Below, one piece after another: positions 49,531 through 62,118 of a stretch of 64,000 nt of DNA. The notes under the pieces were generated by a model. That model made no database searches and was not told where the DNA came from. It saw only the letters and a program-made list of their open reading frames with translations. The stretch is from NCBI GenBank assembly GCA_964023275.1, contig OZ029914.1:38726424-38790423 (forward strand). Reading direction: 5' to 3'. The DNA is from Norana najaformis (Eukaryota; Annelida; Clitellata; Crassiclitellata; Hormogastridae). Within the stretch, counting starts at the first letter, position 1, and each line of letters opens with the position of its first letter. Made by a program: the position numbers and the translations under genes.

Positions 49531-50847
49531 ACATGACATAACACATGACACATTGAGCTGCTGTTTTCAGAGCAAATATTTTTTGAATTTGTTTTCCAGA
49601 TAAATCATTTATAGCTTTCATTTGCATTTTTTCTCATTTTCAGGAAATGTGACCTGACCAGTGATTTGCATAGCTTGAGTATCACTTTTAGTTTTAATTT
49701 CATGTGACACGGCTGGAACGAATTACTAGCCTAACAGCTGGCATTTATGAGCAAACCCTCTAGGTTTAACACATGTGCGTGTTTTAATTAACATAACTAC
49801 ACAAGAACGATTCTGTATTATACAAAACAGGGAAACCAGCTTATTAGTCTACTACTATGAATTTGCGTTTAAGCGATTTTGCTTACAAATCCAACACAGA
49901 CCGCTACTTTTCTTTCCCATGCGGGATATATAGGATGCTAGCCCACCCTGGTATTCTTTACATGTAATAGATGAGTGTCTATATAATAATATGTTGCCAA
50001 TAGATATGCATGGAGGCCTATAAAAACAAAATGTAGTTTGTAATTAACATATTTACGTAACAGCCAGTTTCCATGTATGCTAAACAGGAAAAAGCAACAG
50101 ATGTTAATCATACATCTTTCCTTTTTAGAGGCTATAATCATATATCCGACCTAAACCTTGGCCGTCTAATTGCATCAATATGTGACACTAACCATGATGT
50201 GCTTGGTTGTAGTGATGAAGTCTATTGTAAAAATCTATCCAAATCTGGTCTGTATATTACTACACTATTTCAGCTATACAGAGATTATAATGTCAGAAAA
50301 GAATAACTTACACAACTGTGGTGGTCACAGACTGTATTTAACTTGGCGGGATAGGGATGACTCCAACCCAGTTCTGTGTCTAGAAACACGCACATCACTG
50401 TGTTTTCTGCTTTCAATATAGAACGACCGTTCCGCATCATCTTTTTCTGTTGCATCAGAATAATCTTTATATATAATAGCTGAGTGTCCAACAATAAATA
50501 TATTACATTGCAATACATTACATTGCAAATGCATACGCAGAGAACTATATCTGTGCATAGATAAAGAAATAGTCTACTGAGTATTTATATTGCTTTTCAA
50601 CCTGTGTATATCCCCAAAACTTTCAGACTTGTAGCATATTTTGTTAAAAAGGGGCAGCTTCAACCTTTGATAGAGATATTATAAATAATTTTCCCCTTAT
50701 GTTCATCATCATCGTATTCCCTGCCATCAGCCCCTTCTCCGATCCAAGAAATCCGCGGATTACTCAACAAGGCTGCTGCTTTACAGGCTAGAACTTTAAT
50801 TCTTTCTCCAATTCAGCCAATTCTTAGGACAATACATCCAATTGTTT

Positions 50848-51042
50848 CATGCTCACACACAAAACAACCTTAACTAAGAAACAGTCAGTTACAAGCGCGA
50901 AACTGAATCTGCCACCACATTCAATTTTTATTACTCTATTTTAATAATGAGATCAAAGATTTGTAATGCTAAACACCATCTGACAAACCTTGAAGATACT
51001 AACAGTCAAATACATCACAGATTATAATCAGTATACATATTG
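50848..51042 (-). pseudogene. Ty3/gypsy RNase H end, duplicated copy
   Basis: The minus strand reads YTDYNL, then RFVRWCLALQIFDL, the RNase H end of Ty3/gypsy pol (TDHNPL...R..RW.L.LQ.FD). It is a copy of 51858-52040 about 1 kb away. The similarity stops at the same point where the other copy meets the LTR at 52041. Confidence 0.65.
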
Positions 51043-51857
51043 TATCTTCTCTGCATGTCTTCATGCCGCATGGTCTATCCGTTATTCATTTTGTTGTTAG
51101 GTTATTTAGTCGGGCAGCAATTTACCGGGTAACTGCTACAAAAAACCAATTTGACGATATTCGTCGTTACGAGGCAAGTTTCTCTAGTACAAAATGCATG
51201 AGTTTCGAACCAGTCATTTTGCACAAAAAGCATCAATAACATTTGTGGACGACCTCTTCGCGTTGTAACTGCTCAGGTTTCGAACCGTCGACTTACCATA
51301 TTCGTAGCGTTGTGCTAACTTCAGCAAAGATTTTTGATTTTCTCATTTATTATTAAGACGAACAATCACAACAGTATTTGAATCGTCACAGTTTCTAAAC
51401 GCACGAATCTATCAACGACATTTGTAACTCGAATTTTTAACTTATCGCACACCAGACCAGTGCTGAAAATCTTCGCGATGCCACAACAATGAATGTGCGT
51501 CCGCTCATACAGGCTCTTTCCCGTCAAGACAGAGCCAGAAGGCCTGCAGACAGGCTTAGACCCACCTTCCTCTATTGCACAATCGTGCTTTTTCCAAAAC
51601 CCCGTCGACTATTTACACCATAGGCTGCGCGAGATCCTGCGTGCTAAAGTACGACTGATGTCGGCCCGCCTGCCCGTCGGATTCTGCCAGCCAATCACAC
51701 AATCCCCACCACACGTGCGACACGCGGCAGCCATAAGCACCTGATCAGAGCGCGCAAAAACAAATAACCCGTGGAAAGTTTCTGTGCGAACGGGCTCTCA
51801 AACTCGTGAATGGAGCTTAATGCAGTGTTATGCAATCCACCTTAAAACACAGGAATT

Positions 51858-54780
51858 CATGTTCACACACAAAACAACCTTAACTAAGCGCAAAACGGAA
51901 TCTGCCATCACATTAAATATTTATTACGATATCTCAATTCGAGATCAAAGATTTGTAACGCTAAATACCATATGACAAGCCTTGCAGAAGTACACATATT
52001 AACAGTCAAATATGTCATGGATTATGATCAGTATATATATTGTTGCAAGGGCACGTGTGGAAGGCAGGTTGGGTTATGTCAGAAGTTGACACTTGTCCAT
52101 GCAACATTCGGTTAGGAACACGTGCGCATGCACTTGTGTTGAAAGGAGTGTTTGAGGGAGTGTTTAAAGGAGTGCTTGTCTCGTTGGGAGAGAAGAATGT
52201 ATAAAAGGTTGAGTGGAAAGTTCTTGGGAGATTATTGCTGTGAGAAAAGGTTATGGGTCAGATATTGCCGTGTTTGAGCAAGTTCGTTGAGTTGAAGTTG
52301 TTGTTGCCGTTTTGGATTCGAGAATGCAGAGTTTTAAACCAACGAACGTTGTATGCTGGTTCGGCCTATACCTCTACGAGCCTAATCGCTTTCCAGCATG
52401 CAACAATATATATGACAATATTCAAATCTAATATGATATCTTTCGGCTTAGGCAACACCCATACAACAGAATACGTTTCTTTTTCATTAGTTGCCCATTT
52501 TTGGGTTGCAGTCAGTTTTTGATTAATAAAAGAAACAGGTCTTCCCCGAATTTCACTGTCAAATTCTGTCAAAACAGCACCAACTACAACGTAACTGCTG
52601 TCACAGTACAAATCTATATCATAGCCAACACGAATTATAAACAAAACAAAATGTGAACACAAGCAATGTTTTAAAATTTCATCTCTCTAACAAAGATTCT
52701 CTGTCATTTTCTTACAAGTTATACTGACAACGGTTTGAAATTTTTGCAAAATCAGGTTGAACTGTCGGTAATAATCAAATAGTCCCTAAATTGCTTAGTT
52801 TGTTTCTTGGTCTTCCGCCTTTTCATTTCCACCATACATTTTTTCTTATCTGGATCCATTTTCAGATTTTCAGAACAAATAACATGACCAATGAATTTAA
52901 ATGAATTTATGGCTTAGCAAATTCATATCTCTTTAGGTACAGAGTCAAATTATATTGACACATTTATTGTAAAACAATTATTAATGTCGTAAATGAGTGT
53001 TTAATTCATCAGAATGTACTACCATATCGTATAGATATGGTTCTGAAACGCTTTTAAAGGTTATAACACAGTATTAATGCCTGTCAAAAAAGTGGGGCCT
53101 CAGTTTATCATTCCAAACAATACACGTGTCCACTCAAATTAGCCAGGATGTGTAAGAAATGCAGTTATCAACTGATCTGACTCTTTTACAGGACATGTCC
53201 AGTGAGCATTTCTACAATCAAAAACCGATATAAATTTTGAATTTCCGATATTGCTTAGCACTTCAGACACCATAGGAATGGAATACTGAAACTCAGCAGT
53301 AAAGCCTTAATGCAACGACAGTCACAAGCAAGTAGCAAGGCACCACTTTGCTTCTTAACAATAGCCAACGGACAAGCCATTCGACTGGTTGATGATTTGA
53401 CAGTACCTGCCTTTACAATTTCATCTATCTGACGCTCTAACTCAGGTTGATATATCAAGGGTACTCAGTCAGTAATAAACTCGTTCTTTTTGAAATAAGG
53501 TCGTAGCAGAATTTCATGTCAACAACAGTACACAAACCAGTTTATCACAAAAGCGATCTGCATATCTGCTGATTCTGCAATTGCATCAGAGAAGAAACAT
53601 TTTGTTCCCTCATTGGATAAGCAAATTGTAAAGCTCCTGGTGGCAATGATTCCTTCAACCAATATCCAACCATCAATTTGAACAATTTCTTGTAATCTTT
53701 GTTCACTTCCGTACTTTGAGCATAGTAACCTAACAAAGTTTTGAATCAAGCGTTAAAAATTGTAAGGTTTTAACTGGCAATTTCTTTGCCTCAATGGTCC
53801 TTGTTCTGTATTCTCGGGGTGTGTGTTTAAACTCTTTCAAACTATTCTTTTACACAATCACAGTCATCAAAATCCGTGTAATTCAAACGATATACAACAG
53901 TTCTAAAATTCGGAATGATTAATGGGAACAGCAGTTTAACCCAATACAGTTCTCAATAGTGAAACTGTTAAAGCATTCACCACAGTTTCAAAGTACAAGG
54001 GAATTTCTCATAAATGGTATGCTTCCTTGGGTAAACAATGTTTCATTGAATGTTCAATTTTCTTCATTTTCGATATGTCTGAATCCCCTTCTTCAAATTT
54101 ATTTTTCTTTTCAAGCCACTCTTCCTTCCTGCATTCTTGCTCTTCCAGTCTACTAATCTACCTTGCCTCCTTATGTCTTTTGCCGCACCATCTCGTTTTC
54201 CTCTATTTTTATCCCCTCTTAATCCTGTGACTTTCATTTCAAGTCTTTTCCGCTCTGATTCTATTCGCTCTTTTCTTTCTAGCTCTCATTGCTGTTTTAT
54301 TCTTTTGTTGTGTTATTTTTGTTTGTTGTTTTGAACCTCTGACTCAGGCTGTCTCGATTCTTCTGCGGCTTCTAATTCAGCTCGTCTAATTTTCTCTGCA
54401 GTTTCTGCTTGTAATCTCTGAGCTTCAGTTTGATGTATCTGCAAATGCAAACTATCTTACCTTATTCTCTTCATCTCTATCATAAGTTCCATCCCATTTT
54501 GTTCATCTCTTGCTCGATCTATCCTTTCTGTCCCGGTTTGTTCTGACCTTCTATGTCCAGAACTCAAATCTTCACTAGGTAAAATACCGTAACAAATGTA
54601 CTACATATCATTTTACGTACCTGCAACTCATCCAACACTATCACAGGAAGGCCAAGAATTGTGTGTGAAGGTAAAGAATGAACGGGTTTCATTGATCGCA
54701 GATATTCATGCACTCTATCTTCGCCTGGTATTAACAATTCTGCCAATCGTTCAAACGGTTTATCCTCCATCTAGACAATA
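51858..54780 (-). pseudogene. Decayed minus-strand Ty3/gypsy element
   Basis: Reading from 54780 down: a gag-like part (54564-54770, then 54560-54040, a long Glu/Arg/Lys/Gln-rich coiled coil); a poorly readable stretch 54030-53480; RT start at about 53450 (YQPELERQIDEIVKAGTVKS, MACPLAIVKKQSGALLLACD); then RNase H at 52640-52420 (LYCDSSYVVVGAVLTEF, RPVSFINQKLTATQKWA). RNase H continues at 52040-51858 (TDHNP) beyond a solo LTR inserted at 52041-52405. Stops and frame changes occur throughout. No integrase was found. Confidence 0.7.
52041..52405 (+). mobile_element. Solo LTR, 365 bp
   Basis: It starts TGTTGCA and ends TGCAACA, perfect 7-bp inverted termini with TG...CA ends. TATAAAAG lies at 52200-52207. 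The flanks are atatat on both sides, consistent with a 4-6 bp target duplication, though AT-rich. It splits the RNase H frame of the older minus-strand element, so it is younger. Its start resembles the LTR at 10213. Strand taken from the TATA box. Confidence 0.8.
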
Positions 54781-54955
54781 AATCTTAGCCATCCTATCTC
54801 TTCAAGCGTAACATTTTAGATCTCTAGCATCATCTGTGGATTTAATACCATCAGCGCCAAACCAGACGACCGTGAGTCGACCTTCATTTCAAATTTCTTT
54901 GACTGGTTTCAACCATCGTTTTTCATGCTGCAAGGGAAGCATAGTGAAGATTTAA

Positions 54956-55097
54956 ATCCCAGCGCCTAATATTACTAACTTTTTGACCTAAGATTCTGGT
55001 ATATACAGATACTGACAATTACGTAGACCTACATGCATAATTACGTCTAAACTAGCATCACGCAAACTATTTATCCCAGCGCCTAATATTACTAACT
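54956..55097. repeat. 25-bp exact direct repeat pair
   Basis: atcccagcgcctaatattac and the following taact occur at 54956-54980 and 55073-55097. Origin unknown. The rest of 54980-56012 has no recognised feature. Confidence 0.8.
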
Positions 55098-56012
55098 GGT
55101 TTATCACTAAACGGTTACACCCAAAGTTTTTGAACGTATTTCACTTTTGTGACTGCGTTGCTTTTCTAAATATTTTAATTTTTGCAAAAAATACAAAGTG
55201 TGAAACTATTTAACCAATCCCTGCCAGCAAGCCCACATGAGACTCAAGCGGGGCACATATTCCTATATGGAGCCTATACAGAGCTCATATGGTTCTCAAT
55301 AAATATTTTGTGGGCATGCATGCACGGAAACTCTGTATAATGCATGAAACATTTAATCATTGGAAAATGTAACTTTAATATAATCAAAATTGTCTATAAT
55401 GTTATCCAACTTAAGTTGCACACAAATGTGTTACAGTGTAATTGTTGTATTCGTTTTACTTAACAGTGTTCTGAATCAGGAAATGACACAGGTAACCATC
55501 ATTAGTTAATTTTTTAAAGTGGAAAGCTTGGAAAACCGCTCATTATTTCTCATAATTTCTCTGCGTTCTCATAGGTTCTCATAGCTTTTTTCAAATTGTG
55601 CAGTAAGCATTGCGCAAAAATGAGTTGAAAAATATCCAGACATTTCAACAGGCAGAACCAGATGCCTGTTTCGTTTGTTACTTGACACTTCACTACTGCT
55701 TTAATTATATCTGAATTGTTATCACTGTTCACATCTGTTCCACGACGGTTTTTTCCGTTACACATCCTGTTTCATATTCCTGTATATCATCCTATGATTA
55801 GAATACATTAGACTTATAATAAGTCAAACAAACTTCGCTTATGACAGCTGAATAAACAATGGTGCAGCAAGGTCCAACAAACTACGTTATATGAACTACT
55901 AAGTTACTGTTGGCTTAAAGCGCGTAAGATCAAGAGACATGACATTTTGAGACGGATATTCTTTTGAAGTAATACTAACGTAATACACGTTTTTTTTGTT
56001 TGTGACACTGAA

Positions 56013-56094
56013 ATGATGATAACAAAGAGATACATTGTTTGTGTGTTTGTGCACTGGTTGTTGGTGCTGCCGAACAATATGACATCAGCGCAAG
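56013..56094 (+). CDS. Gene 2 exon 1, signal peptide
   Basis: It opens with ATG ATG and encodes MMITKRYIVCVFVHWLLVLP followed by NNMTSAQ, then G|GTAGGT. This has the basic start, hydrophobic core and small-residue end (T-S-A-Q) of a secretory signal peptide. Phase 1 exit fits the phase 1 entry of the SRCR exons. No clear TATA box was seen upstream. The second ATG (56016) could equally be used. Confidence 0.78.
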
Positions 56095-56549
56095 GTAGGT
56101 GGAAACTATGAACTGTAACTAAAAATACATTTCATTAGCTAGACCTATGTACCAAAATATTTATATTGTGAATTTTTAAAAACTTTCAGCTTCATTGTTG
56201 TAAGAGATAGTAAATGATGTGCATCATTTAAATTAATAACTTTAATCTCAAATTTGCAGCCATTTTTCAACAGAACTTCTAAGAGAAGCTCGCTCCTGAC
56301 CTGAGAAAACGGCCATGATCAAACAGAATTATTCTCAAACACTGACAAATATTCAAGCAAAGGCAAAAAAGCCTATAGCATAGCTTGCTAAGCAACCTAT
56401 TCCATAAAGATGGATCAACCACAGTAAAGCTCCTATGCTTCGCCGTGTATTTGGAATATCATGGGCTACTTCAATTTTTCTCTTGCCTAGTAAAAATCGT
56501 TTGTAGTGATATAATACTGATAATGTACTTAAACTTGCGGATGGCATAG

Positions 56550-57325
56550 ACCTGATTGCAGAACAAAGAAAAATTATTCAGAAAAACCTGGAAAGTCTAG
56601 GCAGAGAAGGAAAGAATGCAGGATTAAAAATTAAAATCAGTAAGACAAAGTTAATGATATTTGGTGCTCAGGAGCACAAGATCCCAGTGAAAGTAGGTGG
56701 TGAAACGATAGAAAATGTGGGCGAATTTTTTATTCGGGAAGCCTGCTGACATGGGACAATGACTGTATCAAAGATATAAAGTGAAGATTAGCAAAGCGAG
56801 CGGAGCAACGGCGGGTTTCAGGAACATTTGAAGGAGCAGGGAGATAAGTGTGCACATTAAATTGAAAATTATCAAAACATGTATAATCAGTGTGTTGCTG
56901 TATGCAAGTGAAACTTGGAGGCTGCACAGAAAAGACAAAGAAATATTACTGGGATTTGAGATTAGGTGTTACAGATGGATATTACACATCAGAAGGCAAG
57001 AGAAGTTCGCAAATACTGCGGTGCGAGGACGAGTGGGTTGAACAAGAAACATCGTGCAGGAAGTAATAAACATAACTCCAGAATGGATAAGACCAGGATG
57101 GTCAAACAAGTTGTGTTTGGACTGATGGATGACGGAGGGATCAAAGGTAGACCGAACAGAGAATGGCTGGATGATGTTAGAGTCTGGTGCGGGACGGAAG
57201 TGCTCAAGCTGAGTCTGCTGGCACTGGACAGGGCAAAAATGGAAATCTACAGTGACGCATGCGAACGACAGCAACTGGCGATGAGCCCATGGACTCAAAG
57301 AAGAAGAATTATGTAATAATAATTT
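56550..57325 (+). pseudogene. RTE/Jockey-type LINE reverse transcriptase C-terminus
   Basis: It sits in gene 2 intron 1, same strand. The frames read ADGIDLIAEQRKIIQKNL (ADDIDL with D replaced by G), AGLKIKISKTKLMIFG, then IIKTCIISVLLYASETWRLH near 56880 and GIKGRPNREWLDDV near 57145. These are the thumb and C-terminal motifs of RTE-like RTs. There are two or three frame changes. Confidence 0.82.
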
Positions 57326-57495
57326 GTTGTTTATTTAATTTACATCTGACATTCAACAAATATGCTACGATTTGTAACTCTCCAGCGCATTTCAATCTAC
57401 TCAGAATTAACGTATTTAGCTTCTTATCGCTACGGTTTCGTGCTGATAATAAGTCTGAACTTTCATGGGTGTTCTCAAGTTACAATATGTTGCAG

Positions 57496-57661
57496 CAGTT
57501 ACTGAAAATTTCACCGTGCGACTGAATAATTCGCTATCTTCCGATAGCAATCCAATGGAAGGACGATTGGAGATCTATTACAATGGAATCTGGGGAACTG
57601 TCTGCGATGACGGATTTACAAATGCCAGTGCCAAAGTGGCTTGTGCCAGTCTTGGTTTCGG
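57496..57661 (+). CDS. Gene 2 SRCR1, first-half exon
   Basis: It reads AVTENFTVRLNNSLSSDSNP, EGRLEIYYNGIWGTVCDDGF and AKVACASLGFG. The donor is GG|GTGATT. The acceptor is tgttgcagcag, a NAGNAG site: use of the second AG (start 57499) would drop one residue without changing frame. It is the first domain after the signal peptide. Confidence 0.9.
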
Positions 57662-58081
57662 GTGATTGCACTTTACCAATTTATTTAATGTAATGTAATA
57701 GGGAAGTCAAATAGCACATTTACGATAGTACCATTTAAGTTAATGCAATTTAATAGGCAAGCTATGTAGCACCTTCAAAAAACACTGTCACAATCACCCA
57801 GAGCTTACTTATACGAGAGAAAAAGTAAGTTAATAACGCTAATCCTATGCGAAGTAAAGCGGAAGAATATGACTGCATTGTCATAGCGCCATCGATGACA
57901 TTTTAACTTCAGGTTTTGTTGGATATAACAGACCTTTTGAGTAAATAGCATTCAAGCAGTGTATATGAATAGTTGATCAATAGCTACATTAGATTTCACT
58001 AATTCAACGCAATACAACGTAACTGAAATATAATTGTTCAGAGGTGGTAAGTTTAAATATATTTGTCAATATAACAAAGGT

Positions 58082-58150
58082 TAAATTGTAATTGTAATTT
58101 TAAATTTGCATAACGCCTCTTCAAGAAAAAATCCTCAGAGGCGCTCTCTG
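58082..58150 (-). repeat. LINE 3' tail, minus strand
   Basis: On the minus strand it reads gcgcctctgaggattttttc, then attacaattacaattt. Same class of ending as at 44870 and 19405. From 58200 to 58637 there is also a short 15-bp repeat (ccagtagtccatcgt at 58384-58417) but no coding sequence I accept. Confidence 0.55.
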
Positions 58151-58880
58151 CGCTAACGATGTTAAATGTAATTAAGAACGGAACATTCATCTATTAGTAA
58201 ACATTGCTCAGATGACTAGAAGAGTCGCCAGTGGCGAGCTCGCGCACACACGACAAGTCCAACAAACAGGTTCCCAACTAGAGTTGAAAGATGACAGTAT
58301 GTTCAGGGTTTCTGAATCATGTAGCGTAGAGGATGAGGAAACGACGATGGGCGATGTGATCCGCCACCAACGGCTGTCCCATCGTCCAGTAGTCCATCGT
58401 CCAGTAGTCCATCGTCGATGGAAGACGACGCAGCGTCCGGATATTCCTCGAACCGACGGACAGGCAATCATCGCCCGCCTGCCGGTAGGTAGGTGAAACC
58501 TTCCATGGTTGACGATCAGTGCCACTCCAAAGACTCTTCGCCCTTCCTCCACCGAATTCATGAATTCCCGGCAGAGTCGGCGTACGCTTGGCTGTCGAAC
58601 TAGAAACCTGCCCCTCTGTAAGTGGACCATTCCAGGCGGTTATAGGACAATAACCCCCGGACAATAGACCCCGGACAATAACCCCGGGACAATAACCCCC
58701 ATGCAAAAATCCCCCGGACAGTAACCCCCAATATTGATATATTAATTTTATATATATACAAATAACGTATATATTAATCATACAGTTTATATATTAATTT
58801 ATTAGATATATACGCCTCTTTTAACACCCAAACGACACTACACCATTTGCTAAATTTTTCTGCCTTACGTATACATAACC

Positions 58881-59067
58881 TTCAAAACTAAGTTTATCTT
58901 TACCTTGATCAGATTTTATAAATTCCATCATGGACAGAAATAGATCAAAATTTTAAACTTTGTATTTTCCATAAACCATTTCTTTTATATAGTAGTTGAC
59001 CTCTTTCATGTTGAATGATAATTCTTTCATGTCTACTCTGTGCCCAATTGTTTAATAATTGTCTAAT
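58881..59067. repeat. 186-bp direct repeat left of the nested LINE
   Basis: It begins ttcaaaactaagtttatctt and ends near taataattgtctaata. About 93% identical by eye to 60350-60537. The two copies immediately flank the nested LINE, so they may be an unusually long target duplication. Confidence 0.85.
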
Positions 59068-60350
59068 AAAAACATGAATTTCAACTGACAGGTGACTTCA
59101 ATATACATATCGATAACCCCTCTGACACTTTAACTTCTGAATTCCTCACCCTATTATCTTCAACAAATCTAGTTGAACATGTCAAATTCCCCACCCACAT
59201 TCACAACCACACACTTGACTTTATTATCGCATCATTATTCTCCACTCTATCACCTGATATATCTTTCTCTTTTAACACACCATCTGATCATTACCCCATT
59301 TTTACATGTCTTAACATTCTTCCGACTCCACCTCCTGACCCTGTCTTTCATTCTTTCCGTCGCATTAGTTCAATAAATATTGAAGCCCTCATACAAGATA
59401 TTTCCTGTTCTGACCTCGTTTTAAATCCACCCTCCTCCATTGATGACCCTCTGTCTTCTTACAACACCACCCTTTCCACCATCCTTGACAAACATGCACC
59501 TATTATTACCAAATCCAGCTCTCACTCTAACAATCCTTTGTACAATTCCTATCTCCAGACCTTCAAATCTTTCCGGCGACGCCTTGAGCGCACTTACAAA
59601 CGCAGCATGGATCCGCAACTTCTTTCTGTTCTTAAATCTGCCACACATAAATACCATCACCTCCTCACTGCAGCTAAACAGAGTTATTACTCCTCACTAG
59701 TTCGTTCTCGCTTCTCTAGCCCTCGCCTTCTCTGCAAAACCATAAACCAACTCCTCCATCGAAACTCATCCAGCCCACTTCCAAATTCTCTTCTGTCTTT
59801 TTCAATAGCCGACTCGTTCCGTTCTTTCTTTCCGAACAAAGTTAGTACCCTCCGTCTCTCTCTTCAATCTCTCCTGCCTAAAACCACTAATAACCAACCT
59901 GATGATGCTCCCTCCCACACTCATGACTCCCTAACCTCCCCTTCTCGATCTTCATTATCTTTCTTTCAACCCACTTCTGAATCTGAAATATTACACCTGT
60001 TAAAACAACTTCGAAACAAACAGTCCGAACTTGACCCTATACAAACCTCCTTACTGAAAGACAGCGCATCTGTCCTTGTTCCACTTATTACCAAAATAGG
60101 TAATCTCTCCTTTTCTGGGAGTGATTTCCCCCTCCTATTCAAACACTCTCTTTTTACCCCTCTTCTCAAGAAATCATCTCTCGACAAGGAAATCCTTTCG
60201 AACTACCGGCCTGTTTCTAATCTGACTTTCATTTCCAATCTCTTGCCTATCGATTTTGTTTTGACTGAGCGCCTGTAAATAAGCTGGTTCCCGCGACTTA
60301 GCATTCGTTGGGCGCTGTAGAAATCTCGAGAATACGATTACGATTACGAT
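59068..60350 (+). mobile_element. Truncated, internally deleted CR1/L2-like LINE
   Basis: An open frame without stops runs from about 59073 to 60278. It starts in the endonuclease (LTGDFNIHID at 59085), continues with HTLDFIIA and the SDHYP motif near 59285 (APE endonuclease catalytic region), a linker (59350-60080), and the RT entry PLLKKSSLDKEILSNYRPVS near 60160-60210. It then jumps from FISNLL straight to a short end (TERL, stop 60278), GCGCT and (ACGATT)3. So the 5' end, the RT core and most of the rest are missing, but the retained frame is intact, which suggests a recent insertion. Confidence 0.85.
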
Positions 60351-60537
60351 TCAAAACTAAGTTTATCTTTTCCTTGATCAGATTTTATAAATTCCATAAT
60401 GGACAGAGATAGATCAAAATTTTAAACTTTGTGTTTTCCATAAACAATTTCTTTTGTATAGTAGTTGACCTCTTTCATGTTGTATGGTAATTCTTTCATA
60501 TCTACTCTGTTCCCAATTGTCTAATAATTGTCCAATA
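60350..60537. repeat. 186-bp direct repeat right of the nested LINE
   Basis: Right-hand copy of 58881-59067. It adjoins the acgattacgatt tail of the LINE. Confidence 0.85.
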
Positions 60538-60689
60538 TTTAGTTCTTAGATGTTTTGTCATTCTTTCATGTCTACTCTTTACTGTATGTACTGTTTCAGT
60601 ATAGGGGGTTATTGTCCGGGAGGTTTTTTGCATGGGGGCTATTGTCCGGGGGGTTATTGTCCTGTTACCATTCCAGGCATAGAAAGTCA

Positions 60690-61312
60690 AGATAACATGA
60701 ATCTAAACCGTCCGATGCGCAGTAAATCCGTGTTTGGAACAAAAAAATACTTCCGATACGCAGACCGGGCAACAGTGAAAACCCGCACTGCCAGAATCAT
60801 GCCCAAATTTCACATTTGGACAGTTTAATCCGTCAAAATAACGTGAAGAAAAGCCAAGGACCAATATGGCCGCGAGGATGTGCAGGTCAACGTATTAACC
60901 ACTATATTGCAAGGCAGTATCAAAAACCTATTTTCATAGCCCCATTCACAAACTCCAATATGAGTCAATTTATTGTTCTTACAAGCTTGGAAACTTTGTA
61001 CCAGTTCAACACAAGTCTAAAATCTCATCTACACAATGCACTTAGTTAAGTTATCGTTTGGTGCTTAGTTAATTTTTTGTTTGTGTTTATGCATTGACAT
61101 TGATTATATTAATTACTTTTATATTTTAGATTATTAATTGTTTTACTCAGTATAATTCTGTCATCTATTTGCAATCCTTGATGTAAACAGGTGACCTTCG
61201 TAGCGGAACTCTTTGTTCCTCTTAGGTCAACCCATTGGCACCAATTTATGTGACAGACTGTGATTGTATTTGTTAATTATTTTGGTGATCAATAATTCTC
61301 TCTCTCTCTCAA
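60690..61312 (+). repeat. Possible LINE 3' end
   Basis: A frame ending at 61047 reads SLETLYQFNTSLKSHLHNAL, like the last residues of CR1-type RTs, followed by non-coding DNA ending in (CT)n at 61300-61312. Support is weak: only one motif. Confidence 0.4.
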
Positions 61313-62118
61313 ATCATAGAATACCAAGTCTCAGGCAGTTACGTTAGTGCAGCAAAATGTTAGCGGCGACATATCTTAAGCATAGAAGATTTCTCGACCT
61401 TATATAAGTCTGAAATTCTTTAACTGATTGACTTGTAATATTATAACACTTATAACAGGAAGCGCAATTATAAAAACGGGGCAATAAAAAACTTGTTTTT
61501 TACTGAGTTTTTTATTGTTAGCATCGTAGCGATATTTGGAGCCTAGCGTGTTAAAATTTAAAAAATTGCAGGCCGTTTATAGTAACAGAATACCAATTAA
61601 TGGAGAATGAGGTATTTCAATCTTGATAAGTGATGAAAAATCTAAACGAAAATAAATACCAGTGACTACGCTTCAATGATTCAATAGTGGAAAGTATCGT
61701 ATGCCTCTTTTTGCATTTAATTAGTGCTTATGTCATATCGTTATTGTTTTCTCGCGGATTTGTAGCTGAAAATGTTTTTTTCCAGAATGTTGTTTCTTCT
61801 ATATTTTGTTTTAGACCAGAGCGTTTAAGACATATTATATCTAAGCCCTATAATATAAAATCTGACGCTCAGTATTGTAAGTCCATGTTAGTCTTTGCCA
61901 TTCTTGGGTCAGTTGTAATAACGATTCCTTGTAACACTGTTTTGGTTTCAGAGATCACATATGCCAGGTATTGCTTTAGGCTACCTTTGCATAGACTACT
62001 GCGTATGCAGTACTCGCGACTCTTTAGGTTTAGCCATCATCATCTAAAAACCTCTAGAAAAACTGAAGGTTAGAACGAAAAACCTTTTGTCATATATCTT
62101 ATTTGTGCACCATTTCAG

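Larger units (their letters stand above)
58638..60669. mobile_element. Foldback element with GGACAATAACCCC subrepeats
   Basis: The termini are GGTTATAGGACAATAACCCC (left) and, reversed, GGTAACAGGACAATAACCCC (right). Each arm holds several GGACAATAACCCCC-type units and a shared CCCCCATGCAAAAA block; the left arm has about two extra units. The target ATTCCAGGC is duplicated exactly at 58629-58637 and 60670-60678 (9 bp). The centre carries a LINE (59068-60350). Without that LINE and one copy of its flanking repeat the element would be about 560 bp. Confidence 0.88.

Noticed and set aside
56353-56547. Minus-strand 64-codon frame in gene 2 intron 1
   Set aside because: Its SASLSTLSVLYHYKRFLLGK-type text may be an old LINE end, but the similarity is too weak to list.
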